Positions 1-5,437 of a DNA stretch of 5,493 bases are shown here, in pieces. Origin of the DNA: Quisquiliibacterium sp. GTDB lineage: Bacteria; Pseudomonadota; Gammaproteobacteria; Burkholderiales; Burkholderiaceae_E. The stretch covers positions 1-5,493 of the forward strand of contig JAURMJ010000024.1 in the NCBI GenBank assembly GCA_030830765.1, read 5' to 3'. Each line of letters begins with the position of its first letter. The stretch's first letter is position 1. A program made the position numbers and the translations under genes. Under the pieces are notes generated by a model. That model was not told the origin of the DNA, searched no databases, and worked only from the letters and a program-made list of their open reading frames with translations.

Positions 1-660
1 CGGGTGCGCGCCGTGATGCGCGAAGTCAATGCGCAGGCCGATCGCACCGGCAAGAAGGCCATGGTCGCGTTCAATCTGACTGGCGATCTGGACAGGATGC
101 GGCGCCGCCACGACCTGGTGCTTGAGCAGGGTGGCACCTGCGTGATGGTCTGCGGCAATTCGGTCGGATTGGTCGGTCTGCACGAGCTGCGTCGCCATGC
201 GCAGCTGCCAATCCACGTTCATCGGGCCGGTTGGGGCTATCTGAGCCGCAGTCCGGCGCTCGGCTGGGACTATGCGCCCTGGCAGAAGCTGTGGCGCCTT
301 GCCGGAGCCGATCATCTGCATGTAAACGGGCTGGCCAACAAATTCAGCGAGCCCGATGAAAGCGTGATTGCAGCCGCCCGTGCGGTGCTGGCCCCGGTGC
401 TCGATGCGGTACCCATGACTGCGATGCCGGTCTTCAGTTCCGGGCAGACGGGTCTGCAGGCCCATGAAACTTTTGCTGGATTGGGCTGCGCCGATCTGAT
501 TCATACCGCGGGTGGCGGCATTTTCGGTCATCCGGAGGGCATTGGTGCAGGAGTGCGAGCACTGCGTGAATCATGGCGGGCGGCCCGTGATGGTGTCTCG
601 CTGGAGGAGCGCGCCAGGCAGGTTCCCGAGCTTGCGCAGGCACTTTCCTTCTGGCGCTAA
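1..660 (+). CDS. oiaX: RuBisCO-like protein, C-terminal part (probable 3-oxo-isoapionate-4-phosphate transcarboxylase/hydrolase)
   Basis: The frame is open from base 1, so the gene starts outside the window; about 219 codons of a family usually somewhat over 400 residues are present, covering the C-terminal half of the TIM barrel. Counting from the valine codon at base 4 as residue 1, RuBisCO large-chain landmarks are visible: HVHRA (H71-A75), matching the substrate-binding His-Arg; GADHLHVNG (101-109), matching the phosphate-side histidine; K113 at the place of the mobile loop-6 lysine; VFSSGQ (143-148); and AGGGIFGHPEG (169-179), matching the phosphate-binding GGG and GHP turn. The KxDxxE metal/carbamylation motif would lie upstream. 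The adjacent DUF1537 kinase argues for the apiose/apionate branch, where such proteins cleave 3-oxo-isoapionate 4-phosphate. Family assignment is firm; the exact reaction is inferred, since RuBisCO-like proteins of this group include decarboxylases as well as transcarboxylase/hydrolases. Confidence 0.8.
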   Translation, partial: RVRAVMREVNAQADRTGKKAMVAFNLTGDLDRMRRRHDLVLEQGGTCVMVCGNSVGLVGLHELRRHAQLPIHVHRAGWGYLSRSPALGWDYAPWQKLWRLAGADHLHVNGLANKFSEPDESVIAAARAVLAPVLDAVPMTAMPVFSSGQTGLQAHETFAGLGCADLIHTAGGGIFGHPEGIGAGVRALRESWRAARDGVSLEERARQVPELAQALSFWR

Positions 661-702
661 GGCAAGTGCGACGAAACTTTGTTACGGAATCAACGAGTTG
701 CG

Positions 703-2088
703 ATGACTTCAACTGACTGGCCCGAGGGGCTGCTACTGGCCTACTACGGGGACGATTTCACCGGGTCCACCGATGCCATGGAGGCGATGGCTTCGGCGGG
801 CGTGCCGACGGTCTTGTTCCTGGCGCCTCCCGCGGCCGATGCGCTGGCGCGCTTCCCGGATGTTCGCTGCGTTGGTCTGGCAGGCTCATCGCGAGGCCGC
901 GATCCATCCTGGATGGATCAACATCTGCCGGCCTGTTTCGATGCGCTTGCTGCACTCGGCGCGCCGGTACTGCATTACAAGGTCTGCTCCACCTTCGATT
1001 CATCAACGCAGATCGGGTCAATCGGTCGGGCGATCGATCTTGGCACGGCGCGCATGCCGGGTCGCTGGTCGCCTTGTCTTGTGGGCGCGCCGCGTTTGAA
1101 GCGCTACCAGATATTCGGGAATCTGTTCGCGGCTGTTGATGGGGTTGGTTATCGGCTGGACCGGCATCCGACGATGTCACGTCACCCGGTCACGCCGATG
1201 CATGAAGCCGACTTGCGAGTTCATCTCGGCCAACAAACCGCCCGGCCAATTGAACTGGTTGACATGCTGCAGTTGCGGGACGGGCAAGGCGTTGCGCGAG
1301 TCCAGTCGCTGCAGAGCGATCAGGTGCCGGTTGTGATGATCGATGTGCTGGATGATGAAACGCTGCGCGAGGCTGGCCGACTGGTCTGGGAGCAGCGTGG
1401 GGCCGGTGTCTTCAGTGCCTCATCGTCGGGACTGGAATATGCCCTGGTTGCGCACTGGCGGGCTCAAGGTTTGTTGCCGGCGCAGTTCGATCTTCCGGTC
1501 GCCAATGCGGCTGGGCCGATCGCAGCGGTCAGCGGCAGTTGTTCGCCGGTGACGGCTGGACAGATCCGGTGGGCTCGAGAACATGGATTCCACACCGAGC
1601 GCCTTGATCTGGCGCTGGTGCTCGCCTCGGCCACACGGCAAAGCGAGATTGCACGGGCAGTGCAGGCCGGCGCTGCGGCAATCCGTGCCGGCTTGAGCTG
1701 CCTGGTATTCAGTGCCGAGGGCCCCGACGATCCGAGTGTGACGGGTTTTGATGGGATTGCGCAGGCGGCCGATTTGACCAGATCCGAAGCAGCCCGCAGT
1801 GTCGGCGCGGCACTGGCTGAGGTCATGCGTCAGTTGCTTGACCTTGTCACTGTGCAACGTATCGTGGTCGCAGGAGGCGACAGCTCCGGCGAAGTGGCCA
1901 GCGTGCTGGGGATTGATGCCCTGACCGTCGAAGCCAGCCTGGTGCCCGGGGCGCCGTTGTGCCGGGCCTGGTCGGCTGACCCGCGTCGCGACGGTTTGCA
2001 ACTGGTGCTTAAAGGCGGGCAGATGGGCGCCGCCGATTTCTTCGGACGAGCCCGCGATGGGGCTCTGGACTCTGTCAAAACCGGCTGA
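703..2088 (+). CDS. oiaK: Four-carbon acid sugar kinase family (DUF1537) protein, probable 3-oxo-isoapionate kinase
   Basis: ATP-dependent sugar-acid kinase of 461 residues, normal family length. The N-terminal substrate-binding domain shows YYGDDFTGSTDAME (14-27), HYKVCSTFDSS (91-101), GAPRLKRYQIFGN (128-140) and HPVTPMHEADL (161-171). The C-terminal nucleotide-binding domain shows VSGSCSPVTAGQI (276-288), VVAGGDSSGEVAS (388-400) and LVLKGGQMGAADFF (434-447), the usual GGDTSG and LKGG signatures. ATG at 703 is chosen; a TTG at 679 is in frame but would add an unconserved stretch, and a weak AACGAG lies just upstream of 703. The gene follows the RuBisCO-like gene by 42 bases with no terminator, so co-transcription is likely. 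In apionate catabolism this kinase would make 3-oxo-isoapionate 4-phosphate for the neighbouring enzyme. DUF1537 kinases also act on threonate, erythronate and denebulonate-type acids; the RuBisCO-like neighbour is the reason for preferring OiaK. Confidence 0.85.
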   Translation: MTSTDWPEGLLLAYYGDDFTGSTDAMEAMASAGVPTVLFLAPPAADALARFPDVRCVGLAGSSRGRDPSWMDQHLPACFDALAALGAPVLHYKVCSTFDSSTQIGSIGRAIDLGTARMPGRWSPCLVGAPRLKRYQIFGNLFAAVDGVGYRLDRHPTMSRHPVTPMHEADLRVHLGQQTARPIELVDMLQLRDGQGVARVQSLQSDQVPVVMIDVLDDETLREAGRLVWEQRGAGVFSASSSGLEYALVAHWRAQGLLPAQFDLPVANAAGPIAAVSGSCSPVTAGQIRWAREHGFHTERLDLALVLASATRQSEIARAVQAGAAAIRAGLSCLVFSAEGPDDPSVTGFDGIAQAADLTRSEAARSVGAALAEVMRQLLDLVTVQRIVVAGGDSSGEVASVLGIDALTVEASLVPGAPLCRAWSADPRRDGLQLVLKGGQMGAADFFGRARDGALDSVKTG

Positions 2089-2243
2089 TCCAGGAACTGC
2101 GGCAACACGCTGAACAGCGGCATCCGTGTGTCTTCATGATGTTCGTGGGGGGGCGATTTCAGCGGGGTTTGCGATTTGCGTCAACGAGGACTTTACGTAC
2201 TCCCGGAGCGTTTAACTCGAACTTGAGGGGAGAGTCATCAATT

Positions 2244-2268
2244 AAAATGGTCTGTATTGCCATTTTTT
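2244..2268 (+). terminator. Weak hairpin followed by T run after the kinase gene
   Basis: AAAATGG (2244-2250) pairs with CCATTTT (2260-2266) across a 9-base loop, and the T run continues to 2268. Only two G-C pairs close the stem and it lies about 155 bases after the kinase stop codon, so it is a poor terminator on its own. The same AT-rich bases (TAAAAT, 2243-2248) could instead be a -10-like element. Confidence 0.25.
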
Positions 2269-2351
2269 AGATTTCTCCGTAAGCTCAGGACGCCGTTCAG
2301 TTGCAGTGACGTGGTGATGCCGGTTGTATCTGAACCCACTTGGCAGGTGAT

Positions 2352-2373
2352 GTTGACCTGATGAGCGGTCAAC
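2352..2373. promoter_or_regulatory. Inverted repeat GTTGACC-N8-GGTCAAC, candidate operator
   Basis: Perfect 7-bp arms at 2352-2358 and 2367-2373 are separated by 8 bases, giving a 22-bp dyad of the size bound by dimeric repressors or activators. It ends 14 bases before the TATAAA box at 2388, where a regulator could overlap the -35 region. A competing short hairpin, CAGGT (2344-2348) with ACCTG (2356-2360), shares the left arm. No binding protein can be named from this window. Confidence 0.4.
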
Positions 2374-2387
2374 GGTCTCGCCATCTC

Positions 2388-2393
2388 TATAAA
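2388..2393 (+). promoter_or_regulatory. Candidate -10 box (TATAAA) for the carbonic anhydrase gene
   Basis: TATAAA matches the sigma-70 -10 consensus at five of six bases and lies 27 bases before the start codon. No good -35 is found 16-18 bases upstream; TTGACC at 2353-2358 is much too far away (29-base gap). If real, this promoter would need an activator, and the dyad just upstream is a candidate site. Confidence 0.35.
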
Positions 2394-2420
2394 TAAGTTC
2401 ACTTTTAAAGGTATTTCGCC

Positions 2421-3200
2421 ATGTGCATTATTTGTACTGATTCAGGAATAAAGGGTCAGTTTCATTCTGAGGGTCAACACAGCCCTGCTATTCAGTCGGG
2501 TCCGCTGGGGTTGACCCGTCGCCGATTGCTGAAGTCGGGTGCCGCCGCCGCAGTCGGATCGCTTGCTGTCGGTTCAAGCTTGCCTGCGTTCGCTAAGGCT
2601 GCCGCGCCTAATGCAATCTCCCCGGAGCAGGCGCTTGATCGTTTGATGCAGGGCAATGCCCGCTATGTCGCTAACCAGACGAAAAACAAAGACTTCGCAG
2701 CTGGTCGCGTCTCCCGGGCCGCTGGACAATACCCGATCGCAATTATCGTCAGCTGTGCTGACGCACGAGTCACTCCGGAATATTTGTTCGACCAGCCTCC
2801 CGGCGAATTGTTCGTGGTACGCGTCGCAGGTAATTTTGTCAGCCAGTCGCTGCTGGCGTCGATCGAGTACGGCGTTGCAGTGCTCGGCGCGCCGTTGATC
2901 ATGGTCCTTGGCCACAGCGCCTGCGGTGCAGTGTCTGCGGCTGTGCAGTCGATGGATGCGAAGGGACGGCTGCCTGGCCACATTCAGGAGCTGGTCAATG
3001 CGGTAAAACCGGCCGCTGTTCGCGTTCGCAATGGCGATCCGGCTAGCTATCTCGAGCGTGCGATCAAGGAGAATGCCCGCATGCAGGTCGAAGGCCTCAA
3101 GAGCCGACCGTCGCTGGTGCAACAAATGGCTCAGGACAAAAAAATTGGTCTGCGCAGCGCGGTCTATGATATTGCCTCTGGCAAAGTTGGCCTGGTCTGA
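2421..3200 (+). CDS. Tat-exported beta-class carbonic anhydrase
   Basis: Interconverts CO2 and bicarbonate with a zinc ion; probably acts in the periplasm. The 259-residue product has the beta-class ligands C112, H165 and C168, in SCADARVTPE (111-120) and GHSACGA (164-170), and the D114-R116 dyad. Other family marks are FVVRVAGNFV (131-140) and SIEYGVAVLG (147-156). A twin-arginine signal is visible: LTRRRLLKSG (31-40), an Ala/Gly/Val-rich hydrophobic stretch (41-52) and an AFA-type cleavage site near residue 58. The start at 2421 has AAAGG (2407-2411) nine bases upstream. The n-region is long (about 32 residues) and begins MCIIC with a Cys-x-x-Cys pair; a TTG at codon 31 could be a shorter start but has no comparable support. 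A dyad and a -10-like box lie upstream and a strong terminator follows, so it is probably a single-gene unit. Confidence 0.93.
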   Translation: MCIICTDSGIKGQFHSEGQHSPAIQSGPLGLTRRRLLKSGAAAAVGSLAVGSSLPAFAKAAAPNAISPEQALDRLMQGNARYVANQTKNKDFAAGRVSRAAGQYPIAIIVSCADARVTPEYLFDQPPGELFVVRVAGNFVSQSLLASIEYGVAVLGAPLIMVLGHSACGAVSAAVQSMDAKGRLPGHIQELVNAVKPAAVRVRNGDPASYLERAIKENARMQVEGLKSRPSLVQQMAQDKKIGLRSAVYDIASGKVGLV

Positions 3201-3230
3201 GCAATTGGTCGCATAGTTCAGAGCCTCTGC

Positions 3231-3262
3231 AAAAACCCTCCCACACACCGGAGGGTTTTTTT
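3231..3262. terminator. Strong intrinsic terminator after the carbonic anhydrase gene
   Basis: AAAAACCCTCC (3231-3241) pairs perfectly with GGAGGGTTTTT (3250-3260) across an 8-base loop, and the T run continues to 3262. The stem is 11 bp with a six-pair G-C-rich top. The A tract on the left arm means it could also work in the opposite direction. It lies 30 bases after the stop codon. Confidence 0.93.
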
Positions 3263-3305
3263 ATGACCGCTGACCGGCAAAAAACTTAGGACGAAGGGGG
3301 CTTGC

Positions 3306-4493
3306 ATGCCGCACCACATTCCGTTGATCTCGACTCTGGCAGTTGGCCTTGCCTTCGCATTCATTGCGGGTTTGATCGCGACCCGATTGAAATTACCGGC
3401 GCTCGTGGGCTATCTGATCGCCGGTATCGCTGTCGGGCCGTTTACGCCCGGATTCATTGCCGATGAACAACTCGCCCCTCAACTGGCCGAGATTGGTGTC
3501 ATTTTGCTGATGTTTGGCGTGGGAATGCATTTTTCCCTGCGTGATCTGATGGCGGTAAGAAAAATTGCCATTCCTGGCGCGATCGGACAGATGCTTGTGG
3601 CCACGTTGCTCGGGGTGGGTCTGGCCGTTTTGTGGGGCTGGTCATTGATCTCCGGGCTTGTCTTTGGCCTCGCCCTATCGGTGGCCAGTACGGTGGTGTT
3701 GCTGCGCGCTTTGGAGGCTCGTGGCATTGTCAACACGGCCACTGGGCGCATCGCGGTCGGCTGGCTGATCATCGAAGATCTGGCCATGGTCCTTGCGCTG
3801 GTGCTCTTACCGGCCATGGCTGACGATCATCCCGACGGTGACTCTATGGCGATGGTTTTGACCTTCACGTTGCTCAAGGTGACTGGCTTCGTCGTACTGA
3901 TGCTTGTTGTTGGTACCAAGCTGTTCCCCTGGTTGCTGGCCTTTGTGGAACGGACCGGCTCGCGGGAGTTGTTCAGTCTGGCTGCGGTCACTCTGGCGCT
4001 TGGAGTTGCCTACGGTTCGGCCATGCTCTTTGATGTGTCGTTTGCGCTGGGCGCTTTCTTTGCCGGTGTGGTCATCAACGAATCGGCCTTAAGTGACCGG
4101 GTCGCCGAGGAATCACGCCCGCTGCAAGACCTGTTCGGGGTGTTGTTCTTTGTGTCGGTCGGGATGTTGTTTGATCCGATGGTGCTCGTAAATCACCCGC
4201 TGCAGGTGCTCGCAGTCGTGGCGGTGATTATTGTGGGCAAGGGCGTTGCGGCATTCGTGATTGTGCGCATGCTGGGGCATCCCCACGAGACCGCAGCCAT
4301 CGTGGCTGCATCGCTGGCTCAGATCGGAGAGTTTTCCTTCATTTTGGCTGGGCTTGGGATCGCGCTGAAGCTGATCTCGCAGCAAGCAAGTGACCTGATT
4401 CTTGCTGGTGCGCTGCTGTCCATCATCTTGAATCCGCTGGTTTTCCGTTTTGGTCTACGCCAAACGAGGCAGGGTACAGCGCAAAGTAGCTGA
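3306..4493 (+). CDS. CPA2-family cation:proton antiporter, YbaL/KefB type, membrane domain only
   Basis: Inner-membrane Na+/H+ or K+/H+ exchanger domain of 395 residues with about 12-13 hydrophobic segments. Recognisable stretches, close to E. coli YbaL by recollection, are LVGYLIAG (33-40), VGPFTPGF (43-50), LAEIGVILLMFGVGMHFSL (60-78), SVASTVVLLRALE (125-137), GWLIIEDLAMVLALVLLPA (152-170) with the E157-D158 pair expected at the ion site, FDVSFALGAFFAG (242-254), LFFVSVGMLFDP (280-291) and ASLAQIGEFSFILAGLG (335-351). The start has GAAGGGGG (3293-3300) five bases upstream. YbaL is about 560 residues and carries a C-terminal TrkA-N/RCK nucleotide-binding domain. Here the protein stops 15-20 residues after the last membrane segment, and the 144-base gap that follows has no room for that domain. 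The start lies 43 bases after the preceding terminator, so its promoter is not obvious. Ion specificity cannot be told from sequence. Confidence 0.9.
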   Translation: MPHHIPLISTLAVGLAFAFIAGLIATRLKLPALVGYLIAGIAVGPFTPGFIADEQLAPQLAEIGVILLMFGVGMHFSLRDLMAVRKIAIPGAIGQMLVATLLGVGLAVLWGWSLISGLVFGLALSVASTVVLLRALEARGIVNTATGRIAVGWLIIEDLAMVLALVLLPAMADDHPDGDSMAMVLTFTLLKVTGFVVLMLVVGTKLFPWLLAFVERTGSRELFSLAAVTLALGVAYGSAMLFDVSFALGAFFAGVVINESALSDRVAEESRPLQDLFGVLFFVSVGMLFDPMVLVNHPLQVLAVVAVIIVGKGVAAFVIVRMLGHPHETAAIVAASLAQIGEFSFILAGLGIALKLISQQASDLILAGALLSIILNPLVFRFGLRQTRQGTAQSS

Positions 4494-4502
4494 CTCAATT
4501 TC

Positions 4503-4548
4503 AAGACAGCCTGGGTTCGCGACAAGGCAGACCCGCGGCTGCTTTCTT
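4503..4548 (+). terminator. Imperfect terminator-like hairpin after the antiporter gene
   Basis: CAGCC (4507-4511) pairs with GGCTG (4537-4541) and GGGT (4513-4516) with ACCC (4531-4534), with a small internal loop and a 14-base terminal loop. AAG (4503-4505) can extend the base of the stem against CTT (4542-4544). The tail CTTTCTT is only moderately T-rich. It starts 10 bases after the antiporter stop codon, the expected place. Confidence 0.45.
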
Positions 4549-4630
4549 CAAGAAAAGACGCACGCATTTTTTGCACACGTTCGTCTTTGATTGTTGGTCA
4601 GATTTTTTCGATGAACGCAATCGTCCCATG

Positions 4631-4636
4631 AGGAGG
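4631..4636 (+). promoter_or_regulatory. Consensus Shine-Dalgarno (AGGAGG) that sets the start of the downstream gene
   Basis: The perfect AGGAGG ends one base before an ATG at 4638, too close for initiation, and seven bases before a second in-frame ATG at 4644, which is ideal spacing. The start at 4644 is therefore preferred. No convincing promoter was seen in the 80 bases upstream. Confidence 0.75.
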
Positions 4637-4643
4637 TATGAAA

Positions 4644-5300
4644 ATGGTCAACGAAGTCGGCGGTAAGTTATTTCACAACGTTGCTCTGGATCACGACTTC
4701 AGCGCGGGGCGGGGTCGCCTTGGAGAAAGATCAGTTCAGACGGCTGCACCACAGGCGCCCAGGACGCAGGCTTCTGGGACAGCGAGCATCGGCGATCGTC
4801 TCCAGGCTCTTGCGACTCGAGTGCTCAATGCCATGACGCCACAGTCGGTACGAGTCGAGTCAAAGGTCTTCGAAGCACTGAAGGCAACCAGTGCCCAGGT
4901 GGGCGATCTGTTGGGTGCTCTGTCAAAGGGGCCCGGCAAACAGGTTGACGGATTCCTTACCCAAAGGATGATGGAAAGCCTGCCACAGACCGCTGCTCCT
5001 TTGACCAGCCGGGGTGCGCAACTCGACACGGTGTTTAGCGAACAAGTTGGCACGCATATTCGCAACATGAGTACGCCCGATTTGATTGCATTACGTCAGG
5101 GCGTCGAGCTGGCTCAGAACTCTGTTCTGGCCCAGAACAGTACGCAAAAAGCATGGATGACAGTGGCGCAAGAAAAGGCCAACGAAGAACTTGCCCAGCG
5201 CACACTCAATGCTGCTTCCGACGCAATGAAGCCTATTTTGTCTCGCGTACTGGATGGCGTAGCGCTCGAGGCTGCATGGCGCGCACTGCCTAAGCCATAA
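4644..5300 (+). CDS. Hypothetical protein, 218 residues, no family recognised
   Basis: I do not recognise this protein. It has a strong ribosome binding site, clear boundaries and no competing frame, so it is very likely real. The product is soluble by eye: no signal peptide, no membrane segment and no cysteine or tyrosine. Residues 20-48 are polar and rich in Ala, Gln, Arg, Thr and Ser, as in a disordered leader; from about 50 onward it reads as amphipathic helices. A tandem hexapeptide, LAQNSV (156-161) and LAQNST (162-167), sits in a helical stretch that begins NMSTPDLIALRQG (141-153). A disordered polar N-terminus followed by helices is compatible with a type III or similar secreted substrate, but no secretion motif, chaperone gene or matching promoter box is visible, so this remains a guess. 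It probably forms its own transcription unit, with a terminator-like hairpin on each side. Confidence 0.75.
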   Translation: MVNEVGGKLFHNVALDHDFSAGRGRLGERSVQTAAPQAPRTQASGTASIGDRLQALATRVLNAMTPQSVRVESKVFEALKATSAQVGDLLGALSKGPGKQVDGFLTQRMMESLPQTAAPLTSRGAQLDTVFSEQVGTHIRNMSTPDLIALRQGVELAQNSVLAQNSTQKAWMTVAQEKANEELAQRTLNAASDAMKPILSRVLDGVALEAAWRALPKP

Positions 5301-5305
5301 GGATT

Positions 5306-5344
5306 CCCACCACTGTTTGAGCAGTGCTGGGGTTAGGTGGTGGG
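5306..5344 (+). terminator. Possible terminator hairpin after the hypothetical gene
   Basis: CCCACCAC (5306-5313) pairs perfectly with GTGGTGGG (5337-5344), and a nested alternative CACTG (5311-5315) / CAGTG (5322-5326) lies within. The stem starts five bases after the stop codon. The tail TATGTTTGTTT is T-rich but interrupted, so termination strength is uncertain. The right arm has a second partner downstream (see the overlapping entry). Confidence 0.4.
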
Positions 5345-5380
5345 TATGTTTGTTTCCATTGGCATATCCACCACCGCTTT
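5336..5380 (+). other. Alternative hairpin sharing an arm with the previous one; attenuator-like layout
   Basis: Bases 5336-5348 (GGTGGTGGGTATG) pair with 5363-5375 (CATATCCACCACC) over 13 bp with a single G-T wobble and a 14-base loop, followed by GCTTTCT. Because 5337-5344 is also the right arm of the upstream hairpin, only one of the two can form at a time. The layout resembles an attenuator or overlapping terminators ahead of the gene at 5438, though a candidate promoter after it may bypass the structure. Confidence 0.4.
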
Positions 5381-5385
5381 CTAAA

Positions 5386-5404
5386 ATTGTGTATAGTCAC
5401 CAAT
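5386..5404 (+). promoter_or_regulatory. Candidate -10 box (TATAGT) inside an imperfect dyad, ahead of the last gene
   Basis: TATAGT (5392-5397) matches the -10 consensus at five of six bases and lies 40 bases before the ATG at 5438. It is flanked by ATTGTG (5386-5391) and CACCAAT (5398-5404), which are inverted copies of each other apart from one extra base. No -35 consensus is present at the normal distance; TTGGCA at 5359-5364 is 27 bases away. An operator over the -10 would suit a repressed or autoregulated gene. Confidence 0.35.
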
Positions 5405-5437
5405 AGCCACTCAAAGGGCTTTAACAAAGGAAACAAA

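Larger units (their letters stand above)
2089..2420. other. 332-base intergenic region without a recognisable gene
   Basis: The gap between the kinase and the carbonic anhydrase holds a seven-G run (2147-2153), the weak AT-rich hairpin at 2244-2268, a widely spaced inverted repeat GTTCAG (2295-2300) / CTGAAC (2330-2335), the stronger dyad at 2352-2373 and a TATAAA-type box at 2388-2393. No open frame with a credible ribosome binding site was seen in it. It most likely contains the end of the catabolic operon transcript and the promoter/operator of the carbonic anhydrase gene. Confidence 0.5.

Noticed and set aside
679..702. TTG start giving the kinase eight extra residues
   Set aside because: The extra residues are unlike the family N-terminus, and ATG at 703 is closer to the conserved start of the domain.
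1420..2001. 193-codon open frame on the - strand opposite the kinase C-terminal domain
   Set aside because: It overlaps conserved kinase motifs, has no family likeness and reads as GC-rich antisense noise.
2147..2153. Run of seven G bases in the intergenic region, considered as a phase-variable tract
   Set aside because: It lies about 60 bases after the kinase stop and far from any promoter or coding frame it could switch.
2353..2394. TTGACC and TATAAA read as a -35/-10 pair
   Set aside because: The gap is 29 bases, far above the usual 16-18. TTGACC is better explained as an arm of the inverted repeat.
2574..3248. Long open frame (224 codons) on the - strand opposite the carbonic anhydrase gene
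   Set aside because: It is antisense to a gene with full catalytic motifs, starts within the terminator stem region, and its translation is rich in Arg, His and Cys without any recognisable motif, as expected of a shadow frame.
4580..4610. Two TTCG boxes upstream of the orphan gene, suggesting a type III (PIP/hrpII) box
   Set aside because: The spacer between the TTCG elements is 23 bases, not the 15-16 expected, so the motif does not fit.
4494..4637. Possible frameshifted remnant of a TrkA-N domain after the antiporter
   Set aside because: The gap is only 144 bases, and I see no Rossmann-type glycine motif (GxGxxG) in it. It holds a hairpin and the next gene's leader.
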